This document shows, one piece after another, positions 45,755-56,160 of a stretch of 64,000 bases of DNA. The translations under genes were made by a program, and so were the position numbers. The stretch covers positions 186,001-250,000 of the forward strand of contig JAULSN010000003.1 in the NCBI GenBank assembly GCA_033439765.1. The letters are read 5' to 3'. A model generated the notes under the pieces. That model saw only the letters and a list, made by a program, of their open reading frames with translations. It did not search any database and was not told the DNA's origin. The stretch comes from Lasiosphaeria ovina (taxonomy: Eukaryota > Ascomycota > Sordariomycetes > Sordariales > Lasiosphaeriaceae). The stretch's first letter is position 1. Each line of letters opens with the position of its first letter.

Positions 45755-48700
45755 ATGGCGAGCCCAGTGGGGGAGGACAACTGGGTCGACTTTGTCGACC
45801 ACCAGTCTCGCGAAGCGACAGATTTCGAGAAGCGCGTGAATGTCGTCGAGAGCTTCCGTCGCGCGGTCTCGGCCGAGCCCGGCAGCATCAAGGTCTGGAT
45901 GGCATATTGCGAATACTTTTGGTCGCTGCACATAGACTGCCAGGCAAATAGCGATGCAGGCTGGCCGCTCGAGGAGCAGCTGGTCGGCCAGGACACGTTC
46001 ACCATCAACGCCGCGCTCAACCTTTGGCAGGAGGGCTACGAGGCCGTACAGTATCGCATCGGCGACAGCCACGAGTTATGGAACCGCTGGGCCTCGCTCG
46101 AGCTGAGCCTACTCCGCCAGCACCACACCGAAGCCGCCATCCGCAGAGTCACCCAAATCTTCAAAACCCGCCTCGCGACACCGCATGCGACATGGGACAC
46201 GACGTCGCAAATGTTCTCGAGCTTCCTTACCGAGTATAATAAACCGGCATACGAGTTCGAGATGCAACAGGTCACCAAGGACTCAAGGGACGCGAAGCGC
46301 TTGTATGAGCTGCGCGACCCATTCGAGATGCGCCTGCAGTCTGCCGCCAAGTCGGGGGATGCTGAGCTCTCCAGAAACATTCTCATTGAATATCTGGACT
46401 GGGAAATCAGGCAGACCAAAGCGAGAAAGGATGCACTCATCAACTTTCGCATTTGTCTCGGTCTGTTCTCGCGCGCCCTGACGGGCATTTTGGTATCCCA
46501 CGAAGCCACCTGGCAAAACTACATCGTTTTCATCTCCACCTCGCACTCGGACGTCAAGTCCGGAAGATCTAAGATCCCTTTAAGTGTGCTGCCCAACACC
46601 CTTGATGTCCTTCAGGGCGCCGTGCGTCACCTTCCTTGGTCCGGGCCCATCTGGGCGCGCTACATTCTGGCCGCCGAGGAATCGGGCCTGCCATTCGCCG
46701 ACATAGAACGGATCAAGCACGCCGCGACGAACAGCGCCCAACTCGACCGAGACGGCATGACTGGCGTCTTAGACATGTACTCGGCCTGGTGCGGCTATCT
46801 AAAGCGCACTGCTATGGACCCGAACGCGACCGAGGAGGCGACCGATCTCGCCGAGGTGGGCCTGCCGTCAGCACTCGAAGACGTCAAGCATTGGGGGAAG
46901 AGAAGATACGGCGATGCATACCAAGGCGACCCCAATTTCCGACTAGAGAAGATTCTCATCCAGTTCTTGACCGAGAAAAAAGACGATGTCAACGGCGCCC
47001 GCGCCGTTTGGGAGCAACTGTCGACGATTGAGCTCCACGCTAAGAGCTACGACTTTTGGCTTTCTTGGTTTCTTTGGGAGATGGTGGTCTTTGCTGCTGC
47101 CAAGAGCAAGATGAGGAGCCCTACGCCCACAACAAATTCCCAGGGCTTGAGAATACCATCGTACGCCACTCGCGTGTTCGAGAAGGCGCTGAAGGTTTCC
47201 TCTCTTGACTGGCCGGAGCGCATCATGGACGTCTACTTGCAACACTGCAATGACTACGAGTTGGCGGAGACGTTGCGTGAGGCGCAAGACACAATCTACA
47301 AAAACAGGAAGAGAATTGCCAAGCGCCGGGAGAGAGAGGCAGCCCAGCAAGCTGAGGAAGCGCGAGCCGCGTTCGAAGCTCAGGCTCTGACAGAGGACGC
47401 CTCCCACGACCAGAATATGGGAGATGCACCCGAGGCCGACACATCGTCTGGACCCAAGCGCAAGCGAGAGCCTACCCCTGTTGACGACGATGCCGGAAAC
47501 AAACGCCTCAAGAACAGTATTCTTTACGGCGACGGAGACGAAGTGAAGCGAGATCGGGAGAACACATCGGTCTTCATGGCCAACCTACCCTCCGACGTCA
47601 CTGTGACGAAGGTCAAGCAGTTCTTTCGCGAATACGGCCACGTCAACAATATTGACCTCCAGAAACAAGAAGGGGCCCCGCCAGTTGCTCTTATTGAGTT
47701 TCGTTCGCCGGACGATGCCCGGTCGGCAATGCTGCGGGACGGCAAATACTTCGGCAGTCAGGTTGTGCAAGTGACGCCTGCCACCGACTGCACTCTCTAT
47801 GTCACCAATTACCCTCCCGAGGCTGACGAGCAGTTCATCCGCGATCTCTTCAAAGACTGTGGAGCCATCCATAGCATCCGCTTCCCCAGTCTGAAGTACA
47901 ATGCCAGGCGCCGATTCTGTTATCTGACCTTCCGCGACCGCGGTGCTGCAGCACTAGCAACCAAGCTCGATGGAAAGTCGCTCGAAGGTGGCAAGTACAA
48001 ACTGCTGGCCAAGCTCTCGGACCCAGGTGCAAAGCAGCAGCGAAATGGGGCCCAAATTGAAGAGCGCGAACTCCACGTGTTGAACCTGCCGCGCTCCACC
48101 GCCGAGGATGAGCTCCACGGCCTCTTTTCCAAAGCTGGTACGGTTATTAGTGTTCGACTACTCAGGAACAGGGTCGGTGTGAGTCAAGGAGCCGCGTTTA
48201 TCGTCATGTCGACAAAGGAGGAAGCCCAGGAGGCCATCAAGCTTTTGGACCAACTCCTTTTTGGGCATCGCGCCATTAAAGTCGAGCTTTCGAAGCCGGT
48301 CTCGCAGAAAACCTCAATCACCATACGCCACGACAGCGAGGGGTCGCCCGAAGCAGGCTCGCCTGCTGATTCTGCTGCACGCTCGCAGTCCCCAGGAGCA
48401 ACGTCTGGCGGGCCCACCCCAGCCGACATCGCTGCCCGCACCATTGCCGTGCTCAACATTCCCGATACTATGAACCCTGCCCGAGTCCAGTCCATGCTGG
48501 CACCCACCGGGACCATCGCGAAACTGACTCTACACGCGAAATATGGCGGAGCGATCGTTGAGTACATCGACGCCCAGACAGCACGCAAGGCGGGACTTGC
48601 AATTGAAGGCATGGTAATCGACGGTGGTAAGAAGCTACACGTCGATACCGTTGCAGAGCTATTCCGCCAGAAGGGCGAGGTGCGCGTCGACCGCATCGAC

Positions 48701-48937
48701 CAGGAGCCGCCCAAGAAGAAGAAGAGTGCGGCCGAACTCATGCCGCCGCCGGCTATCCGACGGCCGCCTGTGCTGGGCCGTGGCGGAGCGAAGCGTGGGC
48801 TGGGCTTTGTTTCACTGGCCAAGAAGGAGCCCAACGGAAGCGCTACCACTAATGGCGGATCCAGCGGTGGCGGCACGGCTCCCACGGGCCAGGTCTCAAA
48901 GTCTAATGCTGATTTCAAGAAGATGTTTCTCGGTTGA
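45755..48937 (+). CDS. prp24: Prp24/SART3-type U4/U6 snRNA annealing factor
   Basis: Single exon, 1060 aa; ATG at 45755 (caaaATGG). The N-terminal half (about 1-520) is made of HAT helical repeats, for example WMAYCEYFW, LWNRWASLEL, FWLSWFLWEMVVF. A coiled, charged stretch and an NLS-like PKRKRE follow. Then come RRMs with RNP motifs: SVFMANLPSD, TLYVTNYPPE with RRRFCYLTF, LHVLNLPRST with GAAFIVM, and a fourth, degenerate one (IAVLNIPDT). The C-terminus ends in the LSm-interaction motif SNADFKKMFLG. The protein acts in the nucleus to re-anneal U4 and U6 snRNAs when spliceosomes recycle. Housekeeping gene, which marks the end of the accessory block. Confidence 0.95.
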   Translation: MASPVGEDNWVDFVDHQSREATDFEKRVNVVESFRRAVSAEPGSIKVWMAYCEYFWSLHIDCQANSDAGWPLEEQLVGQDTFTINAALNLWQEGYEAVQYRIGDSHELWNRWASLELSLLRQHHTEAAIRRVTQIFKTRLATPHATWDTTSQMFSSFLTEYNKPAYEFEMQQVTKDSRDAKRLYELRDPFEMRLQSAAKSGDAELSRNILIEYLDWEIRQTKARKDALINFRICLGLFSRALTGILVSHEATWQNYIVFISTSHSDVKSGRSKIPLSVLPNTLDVLQGAVRHLPWSGPIWARYILAAEESGLPFADIERIKHAATNSAQLDRDGMTGVLDMYSAWCGYLKRTAMDPNATEEATDLAEVGLPSALEDVKHWGKRRYGDAYQGDPNFRLEKILIQFLTEKKDDVNGARAVWEQLSTIELHAKSYDFWLSWFLWEMVVFAAAKSKMRSPTPTTNSQGLRIPSYATRVFEKALKVSSLDWPERIMDVYLQHCNDYELAETLREAQDTIYKNRKRIAKRREREAAQQAEEARAAFEAQALTEDASHDQNMGDAPEADTSSGPKRKREPTPVDDDAGNKRLKNSILYGDGDEVKRDRENTSVFMANLPSDVTVTKVKQFFREYGHVNNIDLQKQEGAPPVALIEFRSPDDARSAMLRDGKYFGSQVVQVTPATDCTLYVTNYPPEADEQFIRDLFKDCGAIHSIRFPSLKYNARRRFCYLTFRDRGAAALATKLDGKSLEGGKYKLLAKLSDPGAKQQRNGAQIEERELHVLNLPRSTAEDELHGLFSKAGTVISVRLLRNRVGVSQGAAFIVMSTKEEAQEAIKLLDQLLFGHRAIKVELSKPVSQKTSITIRHDSEGSPEAGSPADSAARSQSPGATSGGPTPADIAARTIAVLNIPDTMNPARVQSMLAPTGTIAKLTLHAKYGGAIVEYIDAQTARKAGLAIEGMVIDGGKKLHVDTVAELFRQKGEVRVDRIDQEPPKKKKSAAELMPPPAIRRPPVLGRGGAKRGLGFVSLAKKEPNGSATTNGGSSGGGTAPTGQVSKSNADFKKMFLG

Positions 48938-50038
48938 TTGAACGGATGGAACTGGATTGAGAGCGGCGGGCATTGTATGGCATTTGTGTAAGACTATGAT
49001 ACCACCGCCAGGAACTACGCCTGGCGATTTACCATGAATACCCCTTGATGTTGTCAGTAATCCGGCGTCGGTCAGTGCACGGTCAGGGGTGGGTATGGTG
49101 CGCTGTGCATGGTCATAGAAGTTTGCTGATCCCGAAGGACAGGTCATGATGCATTTTGAGGCTGGGATCTCTTTTTATGGGGTTGGTACAGGGATACACC
49201 AGTCGGCCGGGCTTTCTCTCTGCCTTGCATCATGGTATGTCATGGCCTGACGCCACTATTTCGGACGACTTTTTTTTCCTTTACTTTCAGCGCAGTCGGA
49301 TACAGACCGCCTTATCCTAGTTACCCTTTGGGCTTTTGGAAACTTCACAAGGACGTACGAGTCGAATAGTTATCCTAGGACAAGATTGCTAATACACTCA
49401 TCAGGTCTCGGTCTACACACGGGACTCTAGGACAATCATCTAGTGTGCTGTGGGTTCTTAACCCGCGTGTCTGGTTCTTTGTTGGGTTGCATTTATTGGG
49501 CCACTTCGTCAAGGACATGGAATGACACGGAAGAACATGGAGGGACGTGGAGGTTACACACTTGGGCCTTCAAAGGGATTCGGTTAGTTTATTGACGATA
49601 TGGAGAGTGCGTTTGTTCACTCTGGGTCTCTTTGGAGGAATCAGGCAGGCGGTGCGTTGACAACAAGGAGGTTACCTTCGCCTCTGGAGAGAACCAGGAA
49701 GTTGCTGGAACTGCCTGCCTAGCTGTATCCCCCGGGACGTTTGCTCGTCTAGCCACGACTCAAGTCAGGCATAGCTTCAGATACGCTACCTAATTAGCTT
49801 AAGTATGTAATTTCACTGAGGCTTTGCACTTGATCACTCGCTAGAATAGCAGGGACTCCGAATCGTTGTTATTGCCGCCGTTTCGCTTCTCTAATTAGTT
49901 ACCGATGTCAAGACGCTTCGCTGTCTCTTCCCAAAACTATATACCCCCAAACCACCCTCCTAGCTTCCGTGTACTGCCCGTCATTGCTTCTATAGCCGTG
50001 GTTCCCTCTCACTACCTTCCTCCGATCCGCACGGACTA
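48938..50038. other. Intergenic, 1.1 kb, no gene seen
   Basis: Tail-to-tail spacer between Prp24 and the first small paralog. No repeat or RNA gene recognised. Confidence 0.55.
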
Positions 50039-50948
50039 CTACGAGTCCTTCAGTTTGGCGTCTTTCATATAAATTTCCACGGCCTTGTTAATAGCCCTAT
50101 TGAAGTCTTCGCCTTTCTCGGCCGTAATAATTCTGGGTAGTCCTTTGCCGTATTGCGGAACTAAATCGTTTTCGTACCGGAACTCGTCGCCAGCTGGAAT
50201 ATCCATCGTTAGCAACCTCAAAATTTCGGCCCTACCTAACTAATGTAGGGCGACTGGCTAAAGCATCGTTGGCCGTTGCTGTGTTGGGAGGTAATTAGGT
50301 AAGGCTGGTTGACTCACGGCGGCAATTGGCCCATATAAGTTTGTCGACATCACGATAGAACTTGTCCTCGGACATTCCGTCTTTCAAATTCACACAGTCC
50401 CTCCAAGTATTTCTCCTTGTGCTCACCCTCCAAGCTGTGGCCAGATCTACCAGCGCATTGTATACCTTGGCTTCGTATTCTAGATCGTCTTTCATGGTAG
50501 CATCTGCGTTGACAATCAACTGGCGCATTGCCAGGCGGCGGCTAATGGTGGCGCGATAGAGCGCATCGTTCGCATCGCTGCTGCTGGTCGTTGGTGTCGA
50601 GAAAGACGCCGGGGCCGGCTCTTGCTGCTGGTTGGGTGGAGAAATGGGATTCGTGTAACCGTTAACGCGGTTTTCTCGACGAGTTGACATCGTGTCCCTG
50701 GTGTTGTAGGCACTGGTGTAAGAAGCCGTGGAGCCGTTGACGTGGCCACCCCGATGAGCCACCGCCATGGCCCTGGTGCTGGAGGCCCTGGTGCTGGAGG
50801 CCCTGCCGTTAGAAGCCGTGGAGCCGCCGACGTGGTCTCCCGGGTGAGCCATTACCAAGGCCCAGCTGTCGGAGGCCGTGGCGTCAGAATCCGAGACGCT
50901 ATAGTTGGGCCCCGCATACGGCCTTGGTTCGCGGCGGTTTCGACTCAT
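50039..50948 (-). CDS. Member A of a tandem small-protein family
   Basis: Two exons, 50948-50318 and 50193-50039, 261 aa. The 124-nt intron has a GTGAGT donor, GCTAAC branch and TCCAG acceptor. The N-terminal ~140 residues are low complexity with imperfect repeats (MAHPGDHVGGSTAS, VAHRGGHVNGSTAS). The conserved core is ISRRLAMRQLIVNADATMKD then YEAKVYNALVDL. A second block (DGMSEDKFYRDVDKLIWANC) is followed at once by the intron. The 3' exon ends with FNRAINKAVEIYMKDAK. The same architecture occurs in the three genes to the right. No signal peptide, membrane helix or known fold is visible. Confidence 0.75.
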
Positions 50949-51410
50949 GGCGTAATGATAGTGCCTGGAGGCTATGCAAGTGCCGAATATATAGTTGATG
51001 CCGTGTCCGAGGCGAGCGCTTTTGAGGCGAATGGCTTGGGAAGTAAAGTGGTGGTGGTGAAGCAGCTTTAAGTATTCAAGGAGTGGCAATATCTCTAGCT
51101 GACATAAAGAGGACCAGGTGCTCGGGTCAGAAGCTCTTCAAGTCAGAGTTGTTTCAGGCTGGTCGCCCTCATACAATAAGTCCACGGGAACTGTTTCCGC
51201 TCACGTCGCGTTCGCTCTTTCCATTTTGTTCTTCAGCGATCCGATGAAATCATTCACCTAAGTACCTAAAACTTCTGCTATGCCCCTCTTGCCTTTGTGA
51301 GTTTCAGTTTTCGTACTGCCCACGCGACCTCCTCGATATCTGTATGAAGCCCCGCCCCTTCCTAGTGTCCCTTGCCATAGCCACCGCTCCGTACACGGCC
51401 GCACCCCCGC
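50949..51410. other. Spacer between paralogs A and B
   Basis: 462 bp that includes the promoter of member A and the 3' end of member B. A TATATA lies about 40 bp before the member A ATG. No other gene. Confidence 0.5.
51046..51074 (-). promoter_or_regulatory. Shared promoter block, member A copy
   Basis: Read toward the gene: TACTTAAAGCTGC followed by TTCACCACCACCACTTT, about 100 bp before the ATG. Matches blocks upstream of the other three paralogs. Confidence 0.6.
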
Positions 51411-51902
51411 TCACTGCCTTCTTTGGTTTCCCACTGTTGACCTGCTGGATGCTTCGGCGGCTTTCAACGAAGTCATGTACTCGGACAAAAGTTCCTTGGC
51501 ACGTTTATCCAGCTTCGAGCCGGCAGGAGTTCCAGGTATCGGTGAGGTTGGTTTGCTCTTCTCTAGATCCCAAGCTGAGGACGTACGCCCCGGATAAGCT
51601 TCGTCGTAATCGCGCCACACGTTGACTACGAGCCTGTGTGTAAGTAACCTTGGTCCGAATGTTGCGTGGTAAGTTGGGGTTTTCTTACAGCCAAAGTGCT
51701 TGTAGAGCTCCATGTCGACAAGATGCATGACATAGGCCTTGGAAATGTCCTTGTGCTTCCCCTCCTTGTTCTCTGCTATTTGGGAAACAAGACCTTCAAT
51801 GACCAATTTCACTTCTTTTTCGTAATTGCAATCGTCGGCAAACTTCGGATCAATCCCATACATCGCCCTTTCGCGGATACCCTGGTTTGCACTGAAAGCC
51901 AT
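51411..51902 (-). CDS. Member B of the tandem small-protein family
   Basis: The frame is open throughout (163 aa). A 63-nt intron at 51626-51688 (GTAAGA donor, CGTAG acceptor) is likely because it falls exactly where members A, C and D have theirs; splicing gives 142 aa. Conserved blocks are RERAMYGIDPKFADDCNYEKEV and KDISKAYVMHLVDMELYKHFG. The 3' exon holds KLDKRAKELLSEYMTSLKAAE. Unlike A and C, it has almost no N-terminal extension. Function unknown; reading as a cytosolic helical protein is inference. Confidence 0.7.
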   Translation of the reverse strand: MAFSANQGIRERAMYGIDPKFADDCNYEKEVKLVIEGLVSQIAENKEGKHKDISKAYVMHLVDMELYKHFGCKKTPTYHATFGPRLLTHRLVVNVWRDYDEAYPGRTSSAWDLEKSKPTSPIPGTPAGSKLDKRAKELLSEYMTSLKAAEASSRSTVGNQRRQ

Positions 51903-52585
51903 GTCGCCGTCGCTAGGTCTTGGGCACGTAGGATAGCTAGGAGCACTCTCTTTTGCTGGGTCTTGGCTGATGCTGTACGGAGAGTGTAAAAATTTGATGA
52001 GCTGTGTTAAAGAGCCAAAGATACGGCTGGATGTAGGCTGTTGCCGTGCTGGAACCGTGTTTGGGGCGAAGAGCTTGGACGTGAGGTGGTGGTGAAGAGG
52101 CTTTAAGTACGTTGGTAAGGTACCTTAGGTAGTCGAAGATCGGCTTAGTCTTGACTTGAAAGCACCTTAAAAGAAGCACGTACCATAACGGTAAAGTCAA
52201 CGTCTGTTTCAAGCTGCTAGCTATTACACCAAATGGCCATACAAGCCGTTTCTGTGCACGTCATGTCCGCCCCATTTTTCCATCATCCCTTCATTGTCCT
52301 GCCCTCCCCCCCCCCCCGCCAACCTGGAGCTCCTACAACCCTTCGCACACCCCTCTTACCTTTAGGGTTTCGGCTCCTGCCACTACTCGTGAAATTTCCC
52401 TAGGCGAGCATTTGAACGATCTCTTCGTCTCGCTCTTGGCCTTCTGACAGTAGGTGCCCTCGTTTGCCATCGCTCACCCGCCTCAGAAGCATCTGGTATC
52501 CTCCTCAAGCCTTAGGCGGACCTACCTAGTTATCCAAGACGGACTTCATGTACTCGCCCACGACATCTTTCAAAATTCCGCCGTA
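51903..52585. other. Spacer between paralogs B and C
   Basis: Holds the promoter of member B and the 3' flank of member C, with a C-run near 52308-52318. No further gene. Confidence 0.5.
52084..52110 (-). promoter_or_regulatory. Shared promoter block, member B copy
   Basis: Read toward the gene: GTACTTAAAGCC then TCTTCACCACCACCTCAC, about 185 bp before the ATG. Confidence 0.55.
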
Positions 52586-53653
52586 TTATGGCCTGCCATC
52601 CGACGCAAGCAGTCTAGTGCCAGGATTTCCGAAAGTATCAACCTTCTCTTGCCCAGAAAACAAATCGGTGAACTTGCCGTTCGCAGGTGCCACTAATCGG
52701 GATGGTTTGTGCGTCAGCAGCTGTGGGTTGGCTCTTTGCATTTTAAGGAAGGTTCGCATGCTTACAATTAAGTACAGTGTACAGGGCTTGGTCGACCAGA
52801 TACGAGGCATAGTCCTCTGAGAACACGAAGTCCATGTCCTCGTATTCCTTCATCCCCTTGTACTTTTCCAGAATCTCCAGCAGGTCTGGACGGCTACAAA
52901 CGTGACGTTGGTAACCATCATGCCGTACTTTTCGGGATCTGCCGTTTCTCTGTCCTGGCTGATAGCCAGTTTCTGGATGTCCCTCCGCCGCCGAATAGCC
53001 GGGGGCAAAATTCTGTTGGAAACTACCGCTGGAACAGCAGACAAGGCAGGCGCCTGTTTCCTGGAGGTCTGCACAATAGTAGATGTATCGGCTGGTACCG
53101 CTGCAACAGCAGGTAAAACAGGCGCCTGTTGCCTCGGGGTCTGCGCGACGGTAATTGTATTGGCTGTAGGCTGTAGCTGTAAAACAGACGCCTGTGGCCT
53201 AGAGTTCTGGGCAACAGTAATTGTATTGGCTGACGCATGTTGCCTGGAGTTCTGGGCAACAGTCATTGTACTGCCTGTAGGCTGTAGCTGTAGTTGTAGC
53301 TGTAGGCTATAAGCTACCCCAGCAGAAAATGTGATCGCGGCTAGTTGGGAGGACACTGAGACAACTGGTTCTGGGTTTCCCAAGCTAGGTGGGGAAGCAT
53401 TGCGGTTCTCGCTGCCGCTGCTTTCGATGACCACATTACCTGACGCTTCGGCCAGAGAGGCCAGATTACCTGACGATTCCGTCTTGGCCTGATTTCCTGG
53501 CGCCTTTGGCTGCTTGGATTCCTCGGGGTCTGCTTTGGTGTCTTCTTTGGTTTTTTCTCTGAAGTTTCCCTTGGTGTCCCCCGTAGTCTCTTCTTTGGTT
53601 TCTGCCTCGTTGTCTTCCTTGGTGTCTACCTTGGTATTGTGGACGCTCTCCAT
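52586..53653 (-). pseudogene. Member C of the tandem family, probably frameshifted
   Basis: Starts MESVHNTK at 53653. The N-terminus is Lys/Glu-rich, and a Gln-rich middle carries the repeated phrase TITVAQNSR/TMTVAQNSR. The family core is RRRRDIQKLAISQDRETADP then YGMMV. The frame then runs into a short tail and stop at 52850. A neighbouring frame from about 52895 continues the family as LLEILEKYKGMKEYEDMDFV and YASYLVDQALYTVLN. After a 73-nt intron (52693-52765, GTAAGC donor, TTAG acceptor) an exon ends at TAA 52586. Joining the halves needs a one-base frameshift or an unusual 53-nt intron, so the copy is either damaged or mis-sequenced. Confidence 0.6.
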
Positions 53654-54130
53654 AATGGAATCAGGGAAATGTTGATATGTGTCGCTAATTCCGAGTCTTG
53701 TTCCGTTTGATGAAAGTGACGGTTTCGGAAAGTGGTGGTGGTGAGAGGAACAGTGGCTAAAAAAATATCCAAATAATCGCTGGCTTGGGCTGGCAATCGG
53801 AGGGCCTATCGAGAAATTTGACGCAGACTCGTAAGGAGATTATTCCAGCGGCGTATAAACATTGCCCATACTCGTGCCATATTGGTACAATGTTTGTTTG
53901 ACTAACGCTATGTCATTGGTACGTGTTTACCAGAGGACGTGAGTCATTAACAATAAGAAGTGATTAGCAAGAGAAACGTCTGTTTACCGTAACCACTGAC
54001 GCCTAAAACTGCTCTGGCGATGTCTTCTGACATAATAAGAGACCCGGTCACGTAATCCTAGCTCTATCATGCCACTGTAATTCTGACATATACAATCCCA
54101 ATTCGTGTCCCTCTTGCTCAAGCGATCCAC
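53654..54130. repeat. Upstream half of a segmental duplication shared with member D
   Basis: Sequence upstream of member C is homologous to that upstream of member D (about 55288-55680). Shared phrases are ATTCCGAGTCTTG, GTACAATGTTTGTTT, GTGAGTCATT/ACTGAGTCATC and GATGTCTTC/CATGTCTTC. Divergence is moderate. Confidence 0.75.
53730..53762 (-). promoter_or_regulatory. Shared promoter block, member C copy
   Basis: Read toward the gene: TTTTTTAGCCACTGTTCCTC then TCACCACCACCACTTTC, about 80 bp before the ATG. Confidence 0.6.
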
Positions 54131-54646
54131 CGAGTAAGATTCGGTACGCTACCTAGGTAATTTGTCCATTCCAGTGTAATTTAGTGAAGTTCGTACTGTT
54201 AATTCCACGTCTCTAAATGAATGGGCCACGACCATGGCAATGATAGATATTAGCAGCAGAACTAGAAACAAGTAGGAAATAATGACTGAAAGGATCGAGT
54301 ACCGTGTCACGTTCCGTCTTGCTTCACCAAGCTACGAAAGATTTTAGAGCCCTTGAAAAGAATTTTGTGGTTTGACCTTCGCGCTTTATATTCTCAGCTA
54401 ATAGACCGTTAGCCCTTTCTCCCTCCCCCCGCTGGCATTATTTAGCCGTTACTGCACTCCACGCACCCAACACTAATATTCCCTTCAAGCCCAGAGGGGA
54501 GGTTCTTGGCTCGCGTCGTCCCCCAAACCAGTTCCAGCCGCAGGCGAATGCTTCAAGACGTCCAATATGTACTCTTGCACGGCAAGGTTGAAGACCGCAT
54601 CATAATTTAGTTTGCCGTGCGCCAAAAGCAGCAAGGTACCCGGTGT
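54131..54646. other. Intergenic between paralogs C and D
   Basis: AT-rich, no gene seen. Confidence 0.5.
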
Positions 54647-55287
54647 TCAAAAATTCTCAATACTCCCTTCCCCACCAAACTTCTTGTAGAAGGCCTCGAT
54701 GATGGCCTTGGTGTCGTTGGTGTCGTTCTGCGGGTTCACTAACCAAGGGATATGGCAATCCAGCAGCTGCTGGGAGTGACCTTGGATAACAACTATAGAG
54801 GGCTCGGTCGGGATAGAGACTCAAGCTTACCTTACATTTCATGACGGCTCTGTAAATACCTAGGTCGGCTCTGTACGCGAGGCACTTCTCAGAGTGTACC
54901 ATGCCTTTGTAGTCGTGTTTCTTCATATCTTCAACGAAGCGCTTGATGCACTTTTTCATGGCTCTAGCTACAAGCTTGTGGTATTCACGGCCGTCTGCCA
55001 TTTTTGGGTCCGCATCGACGGCCATTCTCCGGATGTCCTTGCGCGCTGGATAACCGTGCAGGGGAATGTTAACTTGGGTAGCTGAGGGGGTCCCGGAGCA
55101 CGGTGGTTGTCGGTTCGCCATAATGGCTGAAATGAGCATTGCGCATCTCATTGACGCTGCTCTTGGTGCCCAGATTACCTGACGCTTCGGCCGGCTTAGC
55201 CTGGTTTGCTGCCGCTTTGGCCAGCTTGGCTGGATTTGCTGCCGATTTGCCTGACTTGGCTTCTTTGGTATTGTGGACGCTCTTCAT
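54647..55287 (-). CDS. Member D of the tandem small-protein family
   Basis: Starts MKSVHNTK at 55287 (compare MESVHNTK of member C), followed by an Ala/Lys-rich repeat (AKLAKAAANQAKPAEASGN). The family core PARKDIRRMAVDADPKMADG and YRADLGIYRAVMKC lies in another frame. A donor GTAATC within GCGTCAG|GTAATC to acceptor TCCAG|CGCGC (about 133 nt) would join them, but a frameshift is not excluded. A later intron (GTAAGC at 54830 to CCCAG at 54770) leads to a 3' exon with NDTKAIIEAFYKKFGGEGS, ending at TGA 54647. Function unknown. Confidence 0.58.
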
Positions 55288-55680
55288 GATGTAGAGTAGT
55301 GCCGGTATCTGTGGTTGATTCCGAGTCTTGTCGAGTTTGAAAGCAATGATTTCAGAAAGTGGTCGTGGTGAGAGGAACGGTGGCTTTAAAATCAAGAGCA
55401 TGTGATGCAGACAGTCAGGGGCTCGCCCAAACTCAACGGAAACTCTAGTTGCGCTCGTGCCATGTTCACCGTACAATGTTTGTTTCACTGACGCCGTGTC
55501 CTCAGCTGGGTTTTACTCGACTGAGTCATCGATCATGAGATTTGGCAATAACACCTTTTTTGCCGTCACATCAGATCCTTAATAACCTCTAAAGTTGCCC
55601 TAGCCATGTCTTCAAAAGCAAGAGGCCCTATCCCAACCGTATCCTACCATACTGTAATGCCCATATGTCCAACTCTCAGT
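55288..55680. repeat. Downstream partner of the C/D segmental duplication
   Basis: Homologous to 53654-54130. It carries the member D promoter and further upstream sequence. Confidence 0.75.
55356..55390 (-). promoter_or_regulatory. Shared promoter block, member D copy
   Basis: Read toward the gene: TTTTAAAGCCACCGTTCCTC then TCACCACGACCACTTTC, about 70 bp before the ATG. Confidence 0.6.
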
Positions 55681-55935
55681 CTGTGATCTTCGTTCCCCGG
55701 GCAACCATCAAGTAACATTCCGTTTGCTGCCCAGCGATGTTATGTTCGTGCGGTCGGCCGTCGCGCCAACGGCCTGGCGGACTTGCGAGGCGCTGCCATT
55801 ACACGCATCAGCATCCAAACAAGACCAAGATGCCTACTTTACTAGGGCCTACTTTACTAGGAATATGACACGGAAATATCATTTGTCTTGACAGTAATAT
55901 TGTTGTACTTACACAGGCAATACATCTTGCTCCTT

Positions 55936-56160
55936 TCACTTTCTCCTCCTCTTGAAATAAAGCAGAGACCCGACTGGGTGGTCTGTACCTGAAGGATCAG
56001 ATACAAAGTTTTGCTCGATACTTCCACTTTCTGTGTCTGTGTCTTCCTGCTCGCTGCGAGAAAATGGCGCCTTGAGTTTCGTGAATAGCTTCGTGCAAAG
56101 TCTGTTGATTTGTTTTAGTGTGAAAAAGCTTCGCTTTTCATTGCTCTGATCGGGCGCCAT
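55936..56160 (-). CDS. Small hypothetical protein, 74 aa
   Basis: ATG at 56160. Lys/Arg-rich with a central acidic patch (SEQEDTDTESGS) and a C-terminal KRRRK. No relation to the paralog family is obvious. A possible donor (CAG|GTACAG) near 55990 could extend it to another exon. It may be a chance frame; supported only by an ATG and composition. Confidence 0.33.
   Translation of the reverse strand: MAPDQSNEKRSFFTLKQINRLCTKLFTKLKAPFSRSEQEDTDTESGSIEQNFVSDPSGTDHPVGSLLYFKRRRK

Noticed and set aside
51626..51688. Using the CACACAG acceptor for the member B intron.
   Set aside because: That acceptor leads directly into an in-frame stop; the CGTAG acceptor eight bases later keeps the frame.
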